From NCBI GenBank assembly GCA_025403435.1, contig CM046350.1, positions 6,793,512 through 6,857,511 of the forward strand: DNA of 64,000 nt, in the 5' to 3' direction. Numbering within the stretch: the stretch's first letter is position 1; each line of letters opens with the position of its first letter. This document shows positions 12,940 through 22,968 of the stretch, one piece after another. The position numbers and the translations under genes are program-made. The notes below the pieces were generated by a model. It did no database searches, was not told where the DNA came from, and worked only from the letters and a program-made list of their open reading frames with translations. The DNA is from Artocarpus heterophyllus (lineage: Eukaryota; Streptophyta; Magnoliopsida; Rosales; Moraceae).

Positions 12940-13787
12940 TAGGGTTTTGCTTACCAAATAATATACGACTGTATAGGTAAATAACATACATTTTTGCTAC
13001 TAAAAATTATACGATTATTCTATCAATTAGTTGGTCGCTAAAGGTTTTAGCTACCAAAATTTTAGTAGCAGATTTAGTTCTTCTTTTATGATTAGATAAG
13101 TATCTACTACCAAATACATATATTGGTATAGCAAAAACATTCTGCTGCCAAATTTCTAATAGCCACTACTTGAAGTTTTAGCTACCAAAGTTTATTCAAG
13201 ACTATACATTTTGGTAGCAAAAAATTCAGCTATCAAAGTCTTTGGTAGCAAAACCATTTCGTTATCAAAATTTTGGTTGTTAGTTATACTTTTTTCGCTG
13301 TCAAAATGTTTTATTAGCTACCAAACCTTGGTATCAAAATGGCATGCCAAATCTACTTTTAGAAACAAATTTTTTGAGTTTGCCTACTAATTTTTTTAGT
13401 AGCAAAATATTTTACTACCAAATTTCGTTTGATAGTAAAACTTTCAGCTGCCAACTTTTAACTACCGTAATTTTTTGGTAGCAAAAACTATTTACTACAA
13501 AAAAAGAGGTTTCTGCTAGCAAATTTTAGTGGTTAGTTATGCTTTTTTTGTTAACAACACGTTTTAGCTATCAAACTTCAGTAGCAAAATGGCACATGAA
13601 ATCTACTTTTAGAGACCAATTTTTTAAGTTTTGACTACCAATTTTTGGGAGTAAAATGTGTCTTTTGGTAGCAAAACTTTCAACCATCACGATTTTTTGG
13701 TAGAAAAAACTTTGGCTATTTTGCTATAAAAAAAAGGAGTTTCTACTATCAAATTTATGGCAGCTAAAAGTCAGTTTTCTTGTAGGG
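12940..13787. mobile_element. CACTA-like transposon terminal region (fragment)
   Basis: The stretch is packed with short motifs 'GCTACCAAA' and 'TTTGGTAGC' in both orientations. It ends in 'GTTTTCTTGTAGGG', whose reverse complement CCCTACAAGAAAAC differs by one base from the classic CACTA terminus CACTACAAGAAAA. Dense subterminal repeats next to such a terminus are typical of En/Spm (CACTA) elements. The opposite end and a transposase are not visible, so this is a fragment or a highly reduced copy. Confidence 0.45.
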
Positions 13788-16620
13788 ATTGAAGTTGTTA
13801 ATTTTGAGCTCCCTGCCAAATATACATACACTTTAATGTCAAAGTTTATGCGAATATACACACAGAGACACTTTGAACCCCTGTTGTCAAGTTTTGTCCA
13901 GTTCGGCCCAAAATGATGCTAGTGCCTCCGCGATGAGGAGACAAGTTGAGGCCCAGAGATCCTAGGCATTCTGCTCGAGACTTATGCCCAAAACTAGCCT
14001 AGCAACTAGTGCTGGGTCCTAATCCAGACCCAAACGGTCCCAATGTACTTGCAAACTAGTTAAGCAAATGAAGCATGGTAGCAGTAGAAAAACCTTAAAT
14101 AGTGGGCTTCTACCGGGGAAAGAGTTGGAAAAATTCACAGAGATTGTCCTTTATAGGCACTCCTCATTAATACTGATTCTTTTTTTTTTTTTTTGCTTTT
14201 CAAAACTTTCCCTTTTACATTTATTTTTCTTTAATTTAGTTTATTAATTGACAAATTTGTCCCTAGTTTACAAACCAGATAAAAAACAAACCTAACTGAA
14301 TTTTGTTTCTCCTCTCTCTCTCCTATTCTCTCTGGCCCTCTCTCTATGTCAAAATCGTTGTTTTCTCTCTCATCCCTCACTCTCTCTCATATTCTTTCTA
14401 GAGGCATTTGATTTTTCTTTGTTCAAATAAAAATATGTTAGAATCTAGTAGGTTTTAAACTAGAACCTACTAGATTCTAATTTCGCATTGCACCGGTGAT
14501 AGAAAACGTTTGATACTTCTTTGTTTTAAAAAAATGTGTTGAAACCTGGTGGAACCTATCAGATTTCAATTCAACAACCCGCGTTGACGACCAGAGATGG
14601 CTTGGTGCATCTTTTTTCTAAAGAAAATATGTTGAAACCTGACAGGTTTCAAGATAGAACCTGACATGTTCCGGGATGGAACCTGCCACGTTCCATTTCG
14701 ACATACCACATGAGTGAGTAGGAGTGAAGGTAACTTTGTCTTTCAATAAATCCTTAATTTTTAATAAAAGGATAGTTTTAATAAGTGTTTTATTGAAGAA
14801 CTTTTTTAATAAACTAATTTATTTGTGAGGCATTCTTATAAATTTATTTACTTATCTCTTGCATGCTATGTAACCTGACGACGACGACAACAGGAATAAT
14901 ATATTGTCCTCATTGTGCGATATATACAAGTAACAAGTCTAGATAGATGTGCAATATTGAACAACTGCAAATCTAATAGTATCTCTAATACAACGCTAGA
15001 TTGATGTGTTGATGGTAAATTTAACATTTGAGTGTATAAGAATATTTTGCAATGCAATATCATTTTAATGCTAAATTTTTTATATGCTAAACTTTGTGAC
15101 AAATTTGCTACAAAGTTTAACATATAGTAAATTTGACATTTGATTCCTATTGATCGGTAAATTGACCCTTTTGTTTTAATATTTATAACATTCTTACTTC
15201 TTAATTATTTTAACATTAAAAGTTTACTTTTACAAATTTTAAGATTTAATAATTATGAGAAAAGACAAATATGACATTTTAAATAGCACTATGTATTAAA
15301 GTATAAAATAATATAACACATAAAATATGTTATTTTTACACTATTTGATAACAAATACAATATTGATATTGACATATGTATTGACATATGTATTGAAGAT
15401 GGTCTAAGAGATCATTCATAATTTATATCAACACTGCCATTTTAAAGAGCAGTGTTATTTTATTACTATTAACTATAAACGTGACAACAAAATAAACTAT
15501 CACATTACTAAAAAGTATGTCAGTTAAGTCTCACATTGTGATATAAAAATATTAAGAAACAATAATTGCATCGTCTTAATTGAGAAAATGTTTTGAACTT
15601 TAAAGTTTAAATAGCAAACAATAAAGCTCTCATATGCTACAATATAAAGCTAAAATATACTATAAGTGTAAAACTTTTACATAATACAGTAAACGATACA
15701 AACTCTAGTATTAGAACTTTTCTTTCAAACACCCTAACTGGATTTGTATTGATAACATTGCTAATAGTGAAAATAGAGTTTATCTATTTTAAGTTAGAAA
15801 TTTGAGACTTAAAAAATAATGAATGATTTAAAAAAAGTGTATTTTTTTTTTATAAACAATAATTTTTGGGACACTACTAATATTAAGCAACACATCAATT
15901 AAAAAATAGATCTTATGAATAGGTCTTATAGTGTACAATTCACTACCTATTAGCACATGACATTGAACACCACAAATCTCTCACAACATTGTTCTCTAGG
16001 GTAGGATCATTCATACGAGCACGAATATTTAACCTGATGAGGCCATTGTCCCTTCCCCTAATATAGGGTGTGTGGCAGGACGGAGCTAAAACTCTCGACT
16101 CATACCCAACTAGGACGTGGGTGGGCCTTTATTACAATTATATGGCCCTAAAAATCGGTGGGAATGACCCACAAACAACACTACTGGCCAAAATTACTAA
16201 TCCGCTGCTAAACCATCTATGGCATTTTGATGCCAAACAAACGTACATCTCTTTTAGGCTGATGACCAAAAAAGAAACGTATTATTCATATCACACATCA
16301 GATAAAAAAGTGATTATATTTAGTACATGTCCGCACATTCACATAAATTGTGCGTATCAAGTTTCGAAGCTTTGTTCATTTATAGACCATAACCTAGCTT
16401 TAAAATGTCACGTGTCAGAGACATGGATTATGGGAAACAAACTCCACTTGCCAAACTTTCAAGTATATTAAAACTCAAACTTACGCAAAACCCATTTTCA
16501 TTTAAAAAAAAAAAACAGAGAAAAAAAATTTTGTGCAAAACCCAGACATTCCGGCCGATCTTGACGCCCAAATGTTCAAAGACAACCAATAGTCTTTAGG
16601 ATTGGACGCCGTCAAGTTAC
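13788..16620. other. Intergenic, no gene recognised
   Basis: 13.9-14.1 kb is a GC-richer unique-looking stretch. 14.28-14.40 kb is CT-rich. 14.43-14.70 kb has repeated 'GAAACCTG' phrases. 14.8-16.0 kb is AT-rich. A 133-codon open frame at 16070-16471 has no recognisable domain and is probably chance. Confidence 0.4.
16409..16414. promoter_or_regulatory. G-box core CACGTG upstream of ELF3
   Basis: A palindromic CACGTG sits about 1.24 kb upstream of the ELF3 start codon. bHLH and bZIP factors of the light and clock pathways bind such sites, so the position is plausible. A 6-mer can also arise by chance. Confidence 0.2.
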
Positions 16621-17071
16621 TGCTGAGTGTTGACATCGCCTTAAAACTCTCGCTCGACGAACTAGGGCTAGCGGATCTTTCGACGATTTTTCTGTTAAAG
16701 ATTGACCAGATTTTTAACTGACAAAGAAGGGGTGGTCTTTAATACTCCACGTTTACAGACTCGGTCACTTCCCAAAAAAAGTAAGTTGACACCCAATGAG
16801 GTCTGGACGCGTCACCCAAAGTGGGTTTTGGATGACGTGGCGAGCTCAAACTGGATATGATATTTATTCCTCTTTTTTTTTTTTTTTTGTTAAACAGAAA
16901 AAATGAAATGGTATGCCTTGGGAAAGCAACACCGGTTCCATCTTCTAAAAAATCTAAAAAATGTTCTATCCAGTTGGGGTTGGGTCCCTCGCTCAGTGCG
17001 CAGTCCACAACAATTGTTATTTGTTAATTTCACTTTTTGGTTGCTGAGATCTTCTGTTCTGGAATTCCAAG

Positions 17072-17295
17072 GTAAGCTATTATAATCCTCAAAGCTGCTG
17101 CTGTTGTTTTTTTTATTTTATTTTTCTTTTTATTTTTTTAACTGCTCATATTCTGGTCATGTGTTTCTGATTTTTCAGCTGAGCTTCTGATTCTTATTTA
17201 CAATTGTGTCGTTTATACCGTTAAAATATATGTATATATCGTGTCTTTACAGTTCTTTGTGAGTTGCTAATTTTTTTTTATTCTGTAACTTGCAG
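17072..17295 (+). other. Possible intron in the ELF3 5' untranslated region
   Basis: A consensus donor G|GTAAGC at 17072 and an acceptor TTGCAG ending at 17295 would remove 224 bp, rich in T, from the leader of ELF3. No upstream ATG-initiated conserved frame is present. This is inferred from splice-site consensus only. Confidence 0.35.
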
Positions 17296-17645
17296 ATAAT
17301 GTTTCACGTCTGGAATTTCAAGTGTTCTTGTCGTTTGTTTGTGGTTCTTAGTTACAGGATTTGTTTCTTTGAGATAGGTTGATCTGGGTACTCACTAAAA
17401 TTCTGGTTTATTAGCAAAAAATAACTCATTATGCTCTTTGTACAAGCCAGTTTACTTTTTGCTCTTGATGATTGAAATTGTGGGGTTGATTTTAAGGAGA
17501 ATCTTGTGAAATTTTAGTGTAGGTCCTATATATTTACATTTTGTGATGGTGTCTTTTTTGCGAAGGATGATCGGACTTTGATCTTGTTATGAATTTTGTT
17601 GATAATATTTGCATTTGTGAGTGGAAATTGTGGTGAAAGAGAAGT

Positions 17646-20600
17646 ATGAGTGGAGGAAAAGACGTGGAAAAATCGATGAGTCCTATGTTTCCTAGGCTTC
17701 ACGTCAATGACACTGGGAAAGGAGGGCCTAGGGCACCTCCAAGGAACAAAATGGCTCTCTATGAGCAGCTCAGTATTCCTTCTCAAAGATTTACAACAGG
17801 ATCAGCCTCCACGTTGCTGCGTGCGCAAAATAGTAGCGGCGGCATGGTTTGTTCAACACCCTCGGGCCAAGTGAGTACTATCTAGACCACTATTTTTATT
17901 TTGCCTTCTCTTTCTTCGTATTAATTTACCAAAGTAATGCCTGCCTTCTGTTTGATGTCTATAACATTATTGCGCTTTCAAAGAGAGGGGGAAAAAGATT
18001 TTGCACTCATTCTCTTTCATAAGCTTAGTAATCATTCTTATTTCATGCCCCTGTTAATACTTGTATAACTTTTTTTTTTTTTCCTTTTTCCTTCGCTAAT
18101 TCACTAGTTTTTCTGGTCTAATTTACTGAGATGATTTCTGTCTATAGGCTTCTGCCTATCCAAATACGTTTACCCCGTTCCGCAATTGCTCTATACCTTC
18201 TTATATGGCTGCAAAGCTTTATCAGCCTAGTTCTTCTGGTGGGACTAAGGAAAACACTATGACAAAAGATAGTGAAAAAACTTCTGCAAAACCAACAAAT
18301 TTTCCGACCTTGGATACCACTGAGTCATCATTATTGGTTGCTGAATCTGATTCATCTCAAGCACAGGGTCTCTCAAACTTGAGGAACTTTTCTTTCGAGA
18401 AGTATGATATTGAGGATGATGTTAAAGATCCTACTAATGATCAGCAAAGCAAGGAGAGGAAAAACATGCCTCCCTTGAGCTTAAGCTCCACCCTGCAACA
18501 CACAAGTCTTTGTGAAAACAAAAAGTTGAGAAACTCGATGAGGAACAGTTCTATAGAGAATCGAAAAGTGTCGCAGACTAGTCAGGATAGCACAGAAAGG
18601 TTCTCCCCTGTCTCAGTTGCTGGAGATAAAGATTTTGAAGATAAAGTCTCGTATCTATTACCTGCAGCTGATAACTTTGAAAGATCAAAGCCATCACATG
18701 CGGCTTTGAATCAGCGAAACAACAGTTCAATAGCTATTTTGAACAAATTACATGGCGGCAAAGCACAACCCCAAGAGGAATTTGTGGCCTTGCGTGACAA
18801 AGCGACCAACAGAGGTAATATTTTGGTGGAACCTGCAAGTGCAAGGGGCATGGTCAAAGAAATTTCTTCAAAGGTGAGACTGGCAAGTGCATTGTGTTTG
18901 AGGCAACAGCATGGAGACGAAAGAAGTCCAGAATGGCTTGAAAATGGCACTGAGTGTACCGAAAAGAGCTGTAGGACTCGAATGGGTAGACATGATGGTG
19001 TTCCAGAGATTTCAATGGTTGATTCTATATCGGCTTTGAATGTCCTCGCTGATGATGTTGTAGGAGTGATAGGAGAAAAGCAATTTTGGAAAGCGAGAAG
19101 AACAATTACCCAGTAAGTAACCTTCATTTGGTAGTTGCTGTGAGCGTTGGCTGCCAGTGACGAAGTCACTCAAGGCCCAAGCCCCCTGAAAAATTAGATT
19201 TATTTGTGACCGCAGTGCACTAGGTGCGGCCGATCGTGCCTCTGGCAGTAGCAAAAGAAAAAATAGTAAATTGAAAAAATTTATTAAAATTTATCCCTTA
19301 TTTTAACATGCCACCGTTTTACATCTTGCATAAAAAACACAATAATTTAGCCAAAGAAACAATATTCATGTAAAGCCCCCTAAAAAATTAATTCTCATTT
19401 ATTTTTCTTCTCAAAATTGAAAAATATTACTATGAATGAAAACCAAATTTAAAATTTTTAAGGATTTGACAATATCTTTTCTGTTTCAATAAGAGTTCGG
19501 ATTATGTTTTAAAGCTAGTGGTTTTTTTTTTTTTTTTTACTCTTCTCTAATTCTCTTCTTTTTTTTTTCCCTTGATTTTTTCTTCCTAGTGCCTATAACC
19601 TTTTTAAAAAATGATAGTGTGCATAACGATTTTTTTCCTTTGGATTATATTCTTTATTTATTTTTTCTTCTTTTTTTTTTCTTTCGTTTGACATTCTACG
19701 GTTTGCTTTACTTACTAAGAAAAGATAGATTTTTTTCACTATTATTTAAATCAAAATTTATTCCATGTATGATAAATTTACAAAAGAAAGAAATTGTTAT
19801 TATTATTATTTTTTTTTTTGTAAAATAGTGAAGATTGACATATGTTGTAGTCTAGCGACTAGTTCTTGGGATCGAAAGCATTGATGCTTTTGCACAAAAA
19901 ATGGTAGAGAAAAAAAAATTATAACTAATAATTTATCCAATCTTCGCATCCATAGTTATATACTTGTTTGTTATTATTGTTGTTATTTGGAATGGACATT
20001 TTTTTTTTGAAATAATATTGTGAAAAATCTACTATACAATTGAATATAGAATAAGTGCACGTGTCAAAGTTTTTCTTCACCAATTTCGATCTCTAATTTA
20101 TCTTTTAAGTTAATGGATGAATGAAAATTCTTAAGGGGAAAAAATCCTTCAGTTGCTCTAATAATAAAAGTTATTATGCGGCATTTTAAAGCATGAAAAC
20201 CTATTGAAAACTATTGTAGTTTCAATAATTATTTATTTTAGTTGAATATTTGTTGTAATTATTAATCCGTGACTGAAATTTCTAGCTTCGTCGTTGTTGG
20301 CCGGTGCTTATCATTTTTCAATTCATCTAATATGAGTAACTGGACCGGAGGACTGGATTTTGTTGTAATTTGTTCTCAATTGTGTTGCTTCGAGTTTTTC
20401 GTGATCTATCCAGATTAGTAGTGATGTATCTGTGCACTTTTTGTAATATTTCTTTTTGATATCTATTTCTGTGCTACTATTTCAGTCAACAGAGGATCTT
20501 TGCAGTGCAAGTGTTTGAGTTGCATAGACTGATAACGGTAAGCTAGTTAGTGCAATTTGTTATGCTGCTTATACAAAGATGTGTCTGCTTAGATGCATGC

Positions 20601-21711
20601 ATACGTTCATTTATCTTCTTAATTTTCTTAAATTGGAAATTTTGGAAAGACATTTACAATACAATAATCTGAACAGGTTCAGAGGTCGTTTGCTGCATCG
20701 CCTGGTCTATTGCACGACACTAGTCCTTATTTGCACAAGCCTGCACCGAAAGCATCCCTAGTGAAGACGACGTCATTAGAGAATGTTGTGGAGCCACTGG
20801 CATCCGTTATCAAGACCAAAAGTCAGTCACAGAAACCAAATCCCAACTCTGAATGCAATCAAGAGGATGTAGTTCGGCAGCTTCCTCTTCATCCTATCAA
20901 CAACAACACTAGCAAAGTGCTCATTGCCAAACAATCAAGTTATGGGGAGCACTCGAGAAAACCGCCATCAGCTTCTTCTACCGTTAACAAATCAGTTCCT
21001 TTGCCTTTCCGCTCTACACCACCGGGAAATCAGTGGCTAGTTCCTGTTATGTCGCCTTCGGAAGGGCTTGTTTACAAGCCCTACACTGGGCCATGCCCCC
21101 AAACTGCAGGTTTCGCTTCGCCAAACTACGGCAGTTGCGGCCCTATGAGCCTAAATTCTGGAAAGGCTTACCTCGGTCCAGCTTGTAATCAACAAGGATC
21201 CAGTGTCCTTCCAGGCACCCCACCTTCATTGGGACAGACATATTTCCCTCCACCTTATGCCTTGCCAGTCACGAGTCCTTTTGCATCAAACTCAGCTGCG
21301 GAGCAGATGAGTCCTTGTGGCGTAGGACGTGCAAACGACCAGGAATATCAGTCATCATTTACAGAAATTAACTTTCCAAATCCGCTTCAGAGTTCATGCA
21401 ACATATTGAGCCAGATGAATCGTGTGAACCCGTGCCGTAGTGGAGCAATCCAGGCTTCAAAAGGGAGTGAGTTGCACGGAAGTATGGCGAGTGTGAGTAA
21501 TCCTTCAGATAGGAGCCGAGGAGACGAACTTCCCCTTTTCCCTACGGCACCAACAACAGAGGAACCTGATGAAAATGCACAAACTAGCAAGCATCAAACT
21601 CTCGCGATCAAGGTTGTTCCACACAATCCAAGATCAGCAACCGAAGCAGCAGCTCGGATATTCCAGTCCATACAAGAAGAAAGGAAACATCTGCGGTTAG
21701 TTTCATCCTAA
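17646..21711 (+). CDS. ELF3: EARLY FLOWERING 3, evening-complex scaffold protein
   Basis: ELF3 is a nuclear scaffold that joins ELF4 and the MYB-like factor LUX in the evening complex, which represses PRR, PIF and other clock and growth genes at dusk. It also links to phytochrome B and, in Arabidopsis, to temperature sensing. Exons by sequence: 17646-17870, 18148-19112, 20486-20537, 20677-21711. All introns are GT-AG and phases fit, giving 758 residues. Diagnostic blocks: the N-terminal 'MFPRLHVND' and '[19 protein letters not shown]', the mid-protein 'FWKARR' joined across the second intron to '[16 protein letters not shown]', and a C-terminal '[20 protein letters not shown]' that ends the protein. 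The start is the first ATG of the conserved block. The C-terminal region is rich in P, S, N and G but has no long glutamine run. Coding sequence appears intact. POP1 follows 1.26 kb downstream on the same strand. Confidence 0.95.
19155..20296. mobile_element. Short non-autonomous hAT-like transposon in ELF3 intron 2
   Basis: The left end reads CAGTGACGAAGTCAC and the reverse complement of the right end reads CAACGACGAAGCTAG, both resembling the CAGTGGCGAAGC termini of plant hAT elements. Flanks TTGGCTGC (19147-19154) and TTGGCCGG (20297-20304) match at 6 of 8 positions, as an aged 8-bp target duplication would. It accounts for 1.14 kb of the 1.37 kb intron. No transposase frame; the interior is T- and A-rich. 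It leaves both splice sites untouched. Confidence 0.5.
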
Positions 21712-22050
21712 GACTGGCAAAAGGATGAGAGTCACCAAGTGGAAAATTGAAGCATAGTTGTAGTCTTGAGAAGAGTAATAAATTTTGTATCTGTAATAAT
21801 TTATACGTTATTTTTCTAATCAAATCTTAATAAGATGTATATACAAGTATATTTTCCTCGTTAGCATTTGCTTTGAAAATTTGAATTTTTAGCTGATTCA
21901 CATCTCAAATTAACATCTTTTTCTTAAGGGGTCTTAATATACTTATATTTGGTTAAGGAGGTGTTAATACAATTTCGATACAATTTAGTGGTTTACGAGT
22001 GCAATTTTTAAAAATTATGATGGCAAATTTCCAAAATTTCCAAACTTAGA
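21712..22050. other. ELF3 3' flank
   Basis: AT-rich sequence after the ELF3 stop with 'aataaa' at 21778, a plausible near-upstream polyadenylation signal. No other gene seen. Confidence 0.4.
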
Positions 22051-22058
22051 CTTTGTAT

Positions 22059-22855
22059 TAGGCTATCATATGTCCCGCCCCAACCGTCTCTAATGGGATG
22101 GGTATGACTCACAGACACAGTCAATGGATTGGGGGCCGGGGCGGGTTGAGACCCGCATCATGCATGTAGTGGTGCACGTCAATGCAGGTCGGCCAAACCC
22201 GCCCCATTACTTGAATATAATTTAAAAAGAAAAAGAAAAAACACGAAAAACATACAGCAAACCAAAAAATAACCTTTCAAAAAAAAAAAAAAAGGGCCAA
22301 AAAATAGCAACTCTCTAACCCCAACTAAGTATTCAGACCACTCTAACCCTAACCCAAATTCTCTCCTCTATACCTAAAACCCTAACTTTCACTCCTCTCC
22401 TTCTCTGGCCAATTTGTGGCCGTTGTCTGCCGTCATTGATCTTTTGAAATCAAGAAAATCCGTGAAATTCTTCTTTTCAAAAGCTCCACCATGCGAAATT
22501 GTCTGATGATCTTGTGTCTCGTCAGCCATGTCCGATCCGCTACCTCGTCGACAAGTCCAAAATCAACGTATTTTCTTTCAAATATTTTCTTTGTGCACTT
22601 ATTGATGTGTTTGTTTTCTTATTTTTGGTGTATTTTCACGATGAAAAATTTAGAGGTTTTTAGACTGTGTTAACTTCAATTAAAAATAATAATAATAAGC
22701 TTCAGTTCTATTTATACCAAAAATGCAATTTCTAAGAAAATATATAAAAAAGCGCTTCGCGGGCCGGAAAGGGTACCCAGCGGCCGCATACGGGTCGCGT
22801 CTGGTTGGAAAAAACCGCCCCAAACCCACCCCCCCGGGCCACATTGACATCCCTA
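22059..22855. mobile_element. hAT-like element between ELF3 and POP1
   Basis: The right end 'acattgacatcccta' gives, in reverse complement, TAGGGATGTCAATGT followed by a GGCCCGGGG tract, a common form of plant hAT termini. The left end TAGGCTATCATATGTCCCGCCCC is a decayed partner. Flanking octamers CTTTGTAT (22051-22058) and GTTTCTAT (22856-22863) match at 6 of 8. The interior has a 5'-leader-like CT-rich stretch but no intact transposase. It ends about 113 bp upstream of the POP1 start codon, so it probably supplies or disrupts part of that promoter. Confidence 0.5.
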
Positions 22856-22968
22856 GTTTCTATTTCCACTTTCGCAGAAGAAAACGCAGGAGAACGAACG
22901 AACCAAAAAAAAGCTTCTAATACTGGAACCAAAACATAATCTTCAATAGTTTCCAATCAGACTAAAAA

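Noticed and set aside
16070..16471. 133-codon open frame upstream of ELF3
   Set aside because: No recognisable motif, no splice partner, AT-rich flanks. Probably chance.
18711..19169. 152-codon frame antisense to ELF3 exon 2
   Set aside because: Shadow of the conserved coding strand.
22335..22385. 'ctaaccctaaccc' suggesting an interstitial telomere repeat
   Set aside because: Only two or three irregular units and not the plant CCCTAAA form; lies within the leader-like part of a hAT.
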